Below, piece by piece: positions 15,274 through 22,600 of a stretch of DNA of 47,798 nucleotides. Within the stretch, counting starts at the first letter, position 1; every line of letters starts with the position of its first letter. The notes below the pieces were generated by a model. The model saw only the letters and a program-made list of their open reading frames with translations. It did not search any database and was not told the DNA's origin. This DNA comes from Bacteriovoracaceae bacterium (lineage in GTDB: Bacteria > Bdellovibrionota > Bacteriovoracia > Bacteriovoracales > Bacteriovoracaceae): NCBI GenBank assembly GCA_017858255.1, contig JAFMBV010000017.1, positions 1-47,798 on the forward strand. The letters run 5' to 3'. Both the position numbers and the translations under genes were made by a program.

Positions 15274-16356
15274 GTGGCTGATGATATAGATTCAGATCAG
15301 GAAAAGACGGAAGAGCCGAGCCAGCAAAGGATCGATGAATTTCGTAATAGGGGCGAGGTCGCGAGTTCAAAAGAACTCAATAGCGTTCTCGTGCTCTCTG
15401 CTTCGATCCTGGCTTTGATGCTTTCAATTGTCTATATCTATGAAACTCTGAGTGAGTTTGTACAGTGGCTCTATACACTAGACATTGCTTTTGCTTACAC
15501 AGAAAAAAGTTTTAGAACAATTGTTACAAAAACAGCAATGACTGGTTTTAAATGTATTGCCCCAGTTACCGCGACTGCTCTTTGTGTAGGAATCCTTGCG
15601 AATGTCGCCCAGGTTGGCTTTCTCTTTAGCACTGAAGTTTTGGAGTTAAAGCTAGAGAGAGTAAATCCACTTGCTGGTATCAAGAGACTCTTTTCGATGA
15701 AGAGTATGGTTGAGGCCATTAAAGCTGTTTTTAAGTTTATTTTTGTGATGGCAATTGTTTATTACGCTGTGAAAGATGATATTAACTCTTTTCAAGGCTA
15801 CTTCCATGTCTCGTTCATTGAAGGCTTTTTACATGCCCGTTTCTTCATGGCAAAAGTTGCTTTTTCAATAATTGGATCCATCAGCATTATTGCATTGGGA
15901 GACTTCGCTTATCAAAAAATAAGTTATCAAAACAAACTCCGTCAGACTAAAGAACAAGCGAAGAAAGAAAGTAAAGAGCAAGATGGTAATCCCGAGGTTA
16001 AGCAAAGAATTCGTGCCATTCAAAGAGAAATGGCAACAAAGCGATTGATGAATGACATTCCAAATGCAGATGTAGTTGTTACAAACCCTACCCACTTTGC
16101 CGTCGTTTTAAAATATGACCCAGAAGAGATGGTTTCACCTTTGGTTATGGGCAAGGGAGCCGACCATTTGGCATTGAGGATTAGAGAAATTGCCAAGAAG
16201 CATAACGTACCTGTTGTAGAGAATGTTCCCTTAGCGAGGGCCCTCTATAAAACAGCCAACTCTGGTGAATATGTGCCTCGTAACTTATATAAAGCAGTAG
16301 CAGAGGTATTGGCCTTTGTTTATAAACTTAAGAGAAAACAAAAAGCTATAAGCTAG
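15274..16356 (+). CDS. flhB: Flagellar export switch protein FlhB
   Basis: 360 residues, GTG start. FlhB switches export from rod/hook to filament substrates after autocleavage. The N-terminal 'EKTEEPSQQRIDEFRNRGEV' is diagnostic, and four membrane helices follow. The autocleavage motif NPTH starts at residue 271 ('VVVTNPTHFAVVLKYDPEEM') and is intact. The C-terminal domain ends 'VYKLKRKQKAIS'. Confidence 0.98.
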   Translation: MADDIDSDQEKTEEPSQQRIDEFRNRGEVASSKELNSVLVLSASILALMLSIVYIYETLSEFVQWLYTLDIAFAYTEKSFRTIVTKTAMTGFKCIAPVTATALCVGILANVAQVGFLFSTEVLELKLERVNPLAGIKRLFSMKSMVEAIKAVFKFIFVMAIVYYAVKDDINSFQGYFHVSFIEGFLHARFFMAKVAFSIIGSISIIALGDFAYQKISYQNKLRQTKEQAKKESKEQDGNPEVKQRIRAIQREMATKRLMNDIPNADVVVTNPTHFAVVLKYDPEEMVSPLVMGKGADHLALRIREIAKKHNVPVVENVPLARALYKTANSGEYVPRNLYKAVAEVLAFVYKLKRKQKAIS

Positions 16357-16369
16357 GATTAATTAATCT

Positions 16370-18445
16370 ATGGATGGATTACTTAAAAAACTGAAATTCT
16401 TCACAAATAACTCCGACTTAGCCGTTGCGATTGGTCTACTGTTAATTCTTTCGGTGATGATTGTTCCCATCCCACCAATGCTTTTAGACCTCCTCCTTGC
16501 TCTAACATTATCTTTAAGTATTGTTATCCTTTTGGTTTCTGTTTACACGAAAAAGCCATTAGACTTCTCTACATTTCCATCAATTCTTTTGGTGATGACT
16601 TTATTCCGACTTTCCTTAAACGTTGCTTCAACAAGAAATATCCTTCTTAGAGGTGGTGGAGAGGGAACAGAAGCAGCTGGTGAGATTATTCGGTCTTTTG
16701 GTGAATTTGTTGTCGAAGGCAATTATGTAGTTGGTATTATCGTTTTTATCATCTTAGTTATTATCAACTTTATGGTTATTACTAAAGGTGCCGGTAGGGT
16801 TGCAGAAGTTGCTGCACGATTTACCTTAGATGCTATGCCAGGTAAGCAAATGGCAATCGATGCTGATCTAAATGCTGGTCTCATTGATGATAATGAGGCG
16901 AAGGTGCGAAGAAAAGAAGTTGCGGAAGAGGCAGACTTTTACGGTTCAATGGATGGTGCCAGTAAGTTTGTTCGTGGTGATGCTATTGCTGGTATCTTGA
17001 TTACAGTAGTAAACATCATTGGCGGTATTATCGTAGGTGTGGCCCAAAATGGTCTCGATATAAGTGAAGCTACCAGAGTTTTTACTTTGCTTACTGTTGG
17101 TGACGGTCTTGTCTCTCAAATACCAGCTCTCATAATCTCTACTGCTGCTGGTGTTATAGCCACAAGAAACAAGAGTGATGATTCACTCGGTGAGCAAGTA
17201 GGAAAGCAGTTCAAAATTCATCCCAAGGCCATTTATATGGCATCTGGTGTTCTCTTTACCTTTGCTGCTATTCCAGGACTTCCTAAGTTCCCTTTTATTG
17301 TTATGGGGCTCGTTCTAGTTGGAACAGCTTATAAGATTGAACAATCTAATGATAACGATGTTGAAGCAGCAAAACTTGCAGAGAGGTCAGAAGATAAAGA
17401 AAAGCCGGAAAATTTAGAGGATCTACTTGGGCTAGAGCTTGTCGAGCTAGAAGTTGGCTATGGTCTCGTAAACCTTGTCGATTCAGAGCAGAATGGAGAT
17501 CTTCTGGAACGAATCACTCATATTCGAAAACAATTTGCCCTCGATTGGGGCGTTATTATTCCCTCGGTTCGCATTAAAGATAACCTTGAGCTTAAGCCTG
17601 GTGGATATAATATTAAGATCAAGGGGATTAAAGTCGCAGAAGGAGATCTGATGACGGATCACTTCCTTGCTATGGATCCTGGTGGAATAATTGAGCCAAT
17701 GGATGGCATTGAAACTACAGAACCAGTTTTTGGCCTGCCAGCTGTGTGGATTAGTGAAGATCAAAGAGAGGATGCCCAATATAATGGTTATACTGTAGTA
17801 GATCTCTCAACAGTTGTTGCGACTCACTTGACAGAACTACTCAAGTCTAATGTTCATGAGCTCTTTGGTCGCCAAGAATTAGTTAATTTACTTGATACAT
17901 TTAAGGAAAATTACCCGAAAATTGTATCAGATTTAATTCCCGATATTCTCACTATGGGCCAGGTCCTGAAAGTTTTACAAAACCTCTTAAGGGAAGGTGT
18001 TTCTGTCCGCGATCTTCGTACCACTCTTGAGACACTGGCCGAGTATGGTGCTACAATAAAGGACACGGATAGTCTTACTGAAATGGTAAGGCAGTCCCTT
18101 TATAGAACTATTACTTTTAGTATTAGCAGCGAGCAGGGAGAGATTCCCTTATTTACACTCGATAGAGGAATTGAAGAGTCAATCGCTCAGAATATTATCC
18201 AAACTGAGCAGGGCCAACAGGTATCTCTTGACCCTAAAGTGACTCAATCTATCCTTGCGAGCTTAAATGAAAAAATAGAAGAGGCAACTAATATGGGGGA
18301 GAAGATGATTGTTTTATGTTCTCCAGTAATTAGAAGTCACTTTAAGAAGTTAACGGAAAAGTTCATTCCAAACCTAGTTGTTGTATCCCATAATGAACTT
18401 AGTCCAGATGCTAATATTAGATCACTAGGAACGGTGAGGTTGTAG
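16370..18445 (+). CDS. flhA: Flagellar export protein FlhA
   Basis: 691 residues, normal length. FlhA forms the nonameric ring that docks export substrates and conducts protons. About eight membrane helices occupy the first ~330 residues. The FHIPEP signature is seen as 'RFTLDAMPGKQMAIDADLNA', with 'FYGSMDGASKFVRGDAIAGI' behind it. The cytoplasmic domain follows with 'DWGVIIPSVRIKDN' and 'LIPDILTMGQVLKVLQNLL'. It is one base upstream of flhF. Confidence 0.98.
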   Translation: MDGLLKKLKFFTNNSDLAVAIGLLLILSVMIVPIPPMLLDLLLALTLSLSIVILLVSVYTKKPLDFSTFPSILLVMTLFRLSLNVASTRNILLRGGGEGTEAAGEIIRSFGEFVVEGNYVVGIIVFIILVIINFMVITKGAGRVAEVAARFTLDAMPGKQMAIDADLNAGLIDDNEAKVRRKEVAEEADFYGSMDGASKFVRGDAIAGILITVVNIIGGIIVGVAQNGLDISEATRVFTLLTVGDGLVSQIPALIISTAAGVIATRNKSDDSLGEQVGKQFKIHPKAIYMASGVLFTFAAIPGLPKFPFIVMGLVLVGTAYKIEQSNDNDVEAAKLAERSEDKEKPENLEDLLGLELVELEVGYGLVNLVDSEQNGDLLERITHIRKQFALDWGVIIPSVRIKDNLELKPGGYNIKIKGIKVAEGDLMTDHFLAMDPGGIIEPMDGIETTEPVFGLPAVWISEDQREDAQYNGYTVVDLSTVVATHLTELLKSNVHELFGRQELVNLLDTFKENYPKIVSDLIPDILTMGQVLKVLQNLLREGVSVRDLRTTLETLAEYGATIKDTDSLTEMVRQSLYRTITFSISSEQGEIPLFTLDRGIEESIAQNIIQTEQGQQVSLDPKVTQSILASLNEKIEEATNMGEKMIVLCSPVIRSHFKKLTEKFIPNLVVVSHNELSPDANIRSLGTVRL

Positions 18446-18446
18446 T

Positions 18447-19874
18447 ATGTATGTGAGAAAATTTGAAGCCGATTCATTGGACGAAGCGCTCAAATCAATT
18501 AAAAAAGAACTTGGACCTGATGCCATTATTTTAAAAACGGTATCAAATAAAGGGTTGAAGGGAGCTTTCAAAAAGAAAAGAGTTGAAATTACTGCGGCAA
18601 TTTCAGAAAAAAACTATACGAGAAAAGCTCGGGTAGATCAGGTATTTGATGACGAAACAAAGGAAAGGTTTTATCAAAATGATTCCTCGTATATTTCCCA
18701 AATGATCGACGGGCATACTGATAATCGCAGTGAACAAACTGCTCAAAGCTCTGGTGCTAAGGGATACTCTAGTCTTGGCTTAAATAAGCCCGTGCAATCA
18801 GTCAAAGAATTTGGTGGAAGGATGAAGAATAGTCTCGATGATTTTTTATCTGGTCCGCCATCACAAGAAGAACACTACTTAAGTCAAAATCCAGCGCAGG
18901 TTCAGTTACCTCGTGAAAAAGTTATTTCTCAAGAAGTACTATCTTCACCTCAGGTAAACCTCGCTCAAGAAGCCCGTGATGAGAGGGCCGAACGTTTTCG
19001 TGAGCATGAAAGTGAGCTTATCGAGAATCAAAGACGAAAAATTGATGAAATGGAAAAAAAACTTTACGAATTAACGAAGTCAATTGAACGTCTTGATAAA
19101 AAAGAACCGATTGGCCTGTATCAACTTAGAACAACCTTAAAGAGTCTTTCAATAGCTGATTCAACAATTAATGAAATTCTTAAGAAAGCAGGATTTGAAT
19201 TAGACGAAAATGATCAAAAAGATATCGATACAGTATTTGAATTTGCTCTTCGCGAAATGCTAGAGAGGATTCCTACAGATATGCCAAAGTTTTCTAGCCT
19301 AGAGGGAAGTGAGACTCCTTGTTTAACAATACTTGTCTCTGATAGCTCTTGTGGACAAACCTCAATGCTTTATAAGCTAGGTGCCTTAAAGAAAGATAGC
19401 CGTTTGGTTCAATACCAACCTGGAAAGAATAAAGGTTTTACTGAATCTATTTTTGATTTAAAAGTTGATAAAGTTGGAACGATTCCAGAGGTCGTATCCT
19501 GTATTCGTAAGTCTTTGGAGAATGGTGAAAATGTAATCGTTGATTACAGAAATAATAAGACAGAATTAAATGACACAAAGAAGTTCATTGATGGGGTTCG
19601 TCGTGCGTTTGGCAATGTGGAAGTATTGATCTGTCTTTCGGCGATTCACTCAGAGATTTACAATAGAAAAGTAACTTCTACTTATGAATCTTTAGCAGAT
19701 GGTTTGATAATGACGAACTTAGATTTGTGTTTAAATTATGGAGCGTTATTTAATATTAGTGAGGAATATCCTAGTTTACCTTTGAAGTTTTTTGGTACAG
19801 GAGAGGTTATTCCAGAAGATATTGAGTCAGCAACTGGTGAAAGAATTCTCGCAGGAATGTTTAAGTTGAACTAA
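18447..19874 (+). CDS. flhF: FlhF-like flagellar placement protein with degenerate GTPase domain
   Basis: 475 residues. FlhF is an SRP-type GTPase that marks the pole for flagellar assembly. The N-terminal B domain is clear ('FEADSLDEALKSIKKELGPD', 'AIILKTVSNKG'), followed by a long glutamine-rich linker, a coiled coil (about 190-220) and a helical N domain. The G domain is degraded: the P-loop, normally GPTGVGKTT, is 'SDSSCGQTSM', with Gln304 replacing the essential lysine. The usual 'DTAGR' motif is replaced by 'IVDYRNNKTE'. Binding or hydrolysis of GTP is therefore doubtful. No frameshift is visible and the frame is intact, so it is probably a functional, nucleotide-independent scaffold. 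Confidence 0.88.
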   Translation: MYVRKFEADSLDEALKSIKKELGPDAIILKTVSNKGLKGAFKKKRVEITAAISEKNYTRKARVDQVFDDETKERFYQNDSSYISQMIDGHTDNRSEQTAQSSGAKGYSSLGLNKPVQSVKEFGGRMKNSLDDFLSGPPSQEEHYLSQNPAQVQLPREKVISQEVLSSPQVNLAQEARDERAERFREHESELIENQRRKIDEMEKKLYELTKSIERLDKKEPIGLYQLRTTLKSLSIADSTINEILKKAGFELDENDQKDIDTVFEFALREMLERIPTDMPKFSSLEGSETPCLTILVSDSSCGQTSMLYKLGALKKDSRLVQYQPGKNKGFTESIFDLKVDKVGTIPEVVSCIRKSLENGENVIVDYRNNKTELNDTKKFIDGVRRAFGNVEVLICLSAIHSEIYNRKVTSTYESLADGLIMTNLDLCLNYGALFNISEEYPSLPLKFFGTGEVIPEDIESATGERILAGMFKLN

Positions 19875-19886
19875 GAAATTATTAAC

Positions 19887-19911
19887 CAGGGTCGCTAGGA
19901 TGGTGACCCTG
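19887..19911 (+). promoter_or_regulatory. Intercistronic hairpin with TAGGATG loop before flhG
   Basis: CAGGGTCGC pairs with GTGACCCTG (nine pairs, one G-T) around the seven-base loop TAGGATG. The 3' arm ends next to the flhG ribosome binding site GAGGAG at 19911-19916. GGA in a hairpin loop fits the CsrA/RsmA site pattern. No T run follows, so it is not an intrinsic terminator. Confidence 0.5.
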
Positions 19912-19921
19912 AGGAGAATGA

Positions 19922-20818
19922 ATGTCACGGAAGACACCTGGGGAATGGTTACTTTCCCAAAACTCGAACTTTAGTCGCAACGGCGTAAGTTGCCCAACCC
20001 AAAGGCCTTGTAAAACGATTGCTGTCTCTAGTGGTAAAGGGGGAGTGGGGAAAACTTCGGTCGCGATAAAACTATCGAAGTTATTAGTTGAGAGGGGCGA
20101 AAAGGTCCTACTTATTGATTGTGATTATAATCTAAGTAACACAGCCGTTAAATTAGGCTTTCCACTTGAAAGTAAATTCTACGACCTTCTACAAAGTAAA
20201 ATTGAATTTGATGAGGCGATTCATAAAGATGGTAATTTTCATCTACTGAGTGCTTGTAATGGTAATGTGGATTTATTTGAGAAAGATCTTGGTCTTGAAA
20301 ACCTTATCATCGATATCATCTCTGCTCATAATGAGGACTATGATTCAATTATCTTGGATTGTCCCGCAGGTCTAACAAAAGAAGTTTGTACATTGAGCGG
20401 CTATTGCGATTATCGATTTGTCGTTATAACTCCAGATAAATCTTCAATTACTGATAGTTACTCATTAATAAAGGTTTTAGGCCAAAGATTTGGTGTTCGT
20501 GAACATCACCTTATATTTAATAAAATTTCAAACGAGAAGCAGTATGAGCGCCTCACAAAGACATTCTTGGAGACGGCAAGTCTTTACCTTGACTGCCGCT
20601 TAAATGTGTTGGGTGCTATTCCATTTTTTAGACAAAACGTCGATCTTTTTGATCGGGAACTGTTAAAAGTTGCCGGTTCAAAGATTCATAACTCTTTTAA
20701 TAATGTCATCGATCGGTTTACCGAGGAGAACATTGGCACTAGTGCTAACTCATTCCCAATTTTTCAGCGGGGATTAGATAGTGGCTTAGGTCAAAAACAG
20801 GATGTTCAATCATTATAA
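19922..20818 (+). CDS. flhG: FlhG/FleN-type MinD-like ATPase, flagellar number regulator
   Basis: 298 residues. FlhG is a ParA/MinD-type ATPase that limits flagellar number and normally stimulates FlhF. The deviant Walker A is intact ('SSGKGGVGKTS', Lys39 and Lys44), as are 'LLIDCDYNLSN' and 'SIILDCPAGL', where Asp and Gly of the family are retained. The N-terminal segment before the P-loop lacks the 'DQA..LR' activator helix of canonical FlhG. The C-terminal amphipathic membrane-binding helix is not obvious. It overlaps the ATG of the next frame by one base, though the better fliA start is downstream. Confidence 0.93.
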   Translation: MSRKTPGEWLLSQNSNFSRNGVSCPTQRPCKTIAVSSGKGGVGKTSVAIKLSKLLVERGEKVLLIDCDYNLSNTAVKLGFPLESKFYDLLQSKIEFDEAIHKDGNFHLLSACNGNVDLFEKDLGLENLIIDIISAHNEDYDSIILDCPAGLTKEVCTLSGYCDYRFVVITPDKSSITDSYSLIKVLGQRFGVREHHLIFNKISNEKQYERLTKTFLETASLYLDCRLNVLGAIPFFRQNVDLFDRELLKVAGSKIHNSFNNVIDRFTEENIGTSANSFPIFQRGLDSGLGQKQDVQSL

Positions 20819-20835
20819 TGACAAGGAGTATGTCG

Positions 20836-21621
20836 ATGTCTTCTATTTCAAAAAAGCTTAAAAATCTTAAAGACTACAAAACAGATATTGATGCTCAAAC
20901 AAAAGATGAAATTATTATAGAATATGCTCCGTTGGTAAAGTTTATCGCCATGAAAATAGCATCTAGACTTCCTTCAAATATTGAGCTGGATGATCTTATT
21001 TCATGTGGAGTTATAGGCTTAATGGATGCGATAGATAAGTTTGACCCGACTAGGGACAATAAGTTTAAAACTTATGCCGAATTTAGAGTAAGAGGCGCCA
21101 TTTTAGATGAGCTTAGAGCTCAAGATTGGGTTCCTCGTTCTGTTAGGGAAAAGGCGAAACTCGTAGAGAGAACATATGCTCGTCTAGAGTCAGACCTTGG
21201 AAGACCGGCAAGCGATGAAGAAATGTGTGTGGCACTTGAATGTACTCAAGAAGAGTTTCACGACCTTCTCAATAAAGCGAAGTCTGTTTCTCTATTAAAT
21301 ATTGATGACTCAGCATCGTTCAATAGAGGTGACAAAAAGCTCATGGCAGGATTGATGGAGGACAGCCGTTCTTCAAACCCATTTACTGCTGTAAGCTATA
21401 AAAATGTTAGAGACAAAATTAAAGAAGGAATAAAGTCATTACCTGAAAAGCAAAGGCTTGTTCTCTCTCTCTATTACTATGAAGATCTTAATTTAAAAGA
21501 AATTGGCTCAGTATTAGATGTAACAGAGTCCAGAGTGTCTCAACTACACACACAGGCCATTTTAAAATTAAAAACAAAGCTTCGGACAGTCTTCGAGACT
21601 CCGGAAGATCTCGCAGGCTAA
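20836..21621 (+). CDS. fliA: RNA polymerase sigma-28 factor FliA
   Basis: About 261 residues from the ATG at 20836, chosen because AAGGAG lies seven bases before; the ATG at 20818 has no ribosome binding site. FliA drives late flagellar and chemotaxis genes. Region 2 is 'LDDLISCGVIGLMDAIDKFD' followed by 'FKTYAEFRVRGAILDELRAQ' and 'DWVPRSVREK', the sigma-28 signature. Region 4 has 'LPEKQRLVLSLYYYEDLNLK' and 'VTESRVSQLHTQAI'. No anti-sigma FlgM gene is in the window. Confidence 0.97.
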   Translation: MSSISKKLKNLKDYKTDIDAQTKDEIIIEYAPLVKFIAMKIASRLPSNIELDDLISCGVIGLMDAIDKFDPTRDNKFKTYAEFRVRGAILDELRAQDWVPRSVREKAKLVERTYARLESDLGRPASDEEMCVALECTQEEFHDLLNKAKSVSLLNIDDSASFNRGDKKLMAGLMEDSRSSNPFTAVSYKNVRDKIKEGIKSLPEKQRLVLSLYYYEDLNLKEIGSVLDVTESRVSQLHTQAILKLKTKLRTVFETPEDLAG

Positions 21622-21632
21622 ATTAATAGCCT
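21615..21632 (+). other. Small hairpin across the fliA stop codon
   Basis: AGGCTA, AATTAA, TAGCCT: six-base-pair stem including the fliA TAA. No T run follows. It immediately precedes the second hairpin at 21633-21651. Confidence 0.35.
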
Positions 21633-21651
21633 ATTTACTAGGATGGTAAAT
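21633..21651 (+). promoter_or_regulatory. Hairpin with TAGGATG loop covering ribosome binding site and start codon
   Basis: ATTTAC pairs with GTAAAT around the loop TAGGATG. The Shine-Dalgarno AGGA (21640-21643) is in the loop and the first two bases of the ATG at 21650 are in the stem. UACUAGGAUG differs at one base from the published CsrA consensus core (UACARGGAUG). Confidence 0.5.
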
Positions 21652-22564
21652 GGAGAAAGGTCATTTAAAAGATAATTTTAAACAGGGAATGGATGCACTA
21701 GGCGATCTTTATGGCCTAGGGGACTCTGGTATTTACCCTGTTATTGACCGTCTTCATTTTCATTTTAATGAATTAAGACAATCAAAAAAAGATACCCCTC
21801 GTGAGCATGAGTTTGGAGCTTTAAGGCGTTTGTTTAATCAAGAAATCAATCATTTGGTTGTTGAGTTCTTTCGGGACCAACCAAGTGGTACTAAAGTGGA
21901 TATTCTAGATCAATTAAAAAGACCTGATTTAAAAACCCTAGACAATTTAATTACCTCGTTTCCTCTAGCTTCTGATGTTTGTGGCCTTTTTAATTTTCAG
22001 AAGAACATACAAGTTACTATTGAAAATAATAAGTTTTCTTTTTGTGGTGAAGTACCCTTGAATTTAGACTTAGAGAAATTGAGACTTGAAAGTTACCGAT
22101 TAACTCGGTTATTTCTAAGTAAAAACATTCTTTTTACTTTTAAGGTGTTTGAAACGAATAGAAGCGATAACTTCAAAATTCAATTTGATTTTCACATGGA
22201 TGGAGATGAGGAACCTCTTCTTATCCAAGTTGAAAAGGAAACTGTTTTATCACTGTCTCCAGTAATGAAGGCATTTACTCATCCATTAGAAGATATCGAG
22301 AAACTAGGCGAGCACAATATTTTTCTTATAGATGAAAACTATGAGGCCAAGCCTCTCGACCGTTCTGAATATAAAAAATCCATACAAGACCAAAGTTGTC
22401 ACCTTTTTCATTTTCCCTTTCTCTTTCGTCCCATATCTTTAATAATAAAGACAAGAATTTATGGTGATGTGAAAGCCGTAGATTTAGACGGGTTAGGTAG
22501 CTTAAGTGAGGGTAGCTCACTCAAAGTTTTACCAATTAATCTGTTTAAAATTTTTCAAAAATAA
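21650..22564 (+). CDS. Unknown protein encoded in the flagellar operon
   Basis: 304 residues, not recognised. It has no signal peptide or membrane helix, so it is probably cytoplasmic. The N-terminal ~110 residues are helical with several histidines ('RLHFHFNELRQ'); the middle alternates beta strands and the C-terminal part ('LFHFPFLFRPISLIIKTRIY') is hydrophobic but too short and mixed for a clear membrane helix. It starts 28 bases after fliA and 36 bases before the next gene, so it is part of the flagellar transcript. Its start region is folded into a hairpin. Confidence 0.7.
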   Translation: MEKGHLKDNFKQGMDALGDLYGLGDSGIYPVIDRLHFHFNELRQSKKDTPREHEFGALRRLFNQEINHLVVEFFRDQPSGTKVDILDQLKRPDLKTLDNLITSFPLASDVCGLFNFQKNIQVTIENNKFSFCGEVPLNLDLEKLRLESYRLTRLFLSKNILFTFKVFETNRSDNFKIQFDFHMDGDEEPLLIQVEKETVLSLSPVMKAFTHPLEDIEKLGEHNIFLIDENYEAKPLDRSEYKKSIQDQSCHLFHFPFLFRPISLIIKTRIYGDVKAVDLDGLGSLSEGSSLKVLPINLFKIFQK

Positions 22565-22600
22565 TAGAAGTAATAAAGATCCAGGAAGGAGATTTACGAG

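Noticed and set aside
18447-19874. FlhF as a pseudogene
   Set aside because: The frame is uninterrupted, overlaps its operon normally and keeps its B and N domains, so loss of the P-loop alone does not make it a pseudogene.
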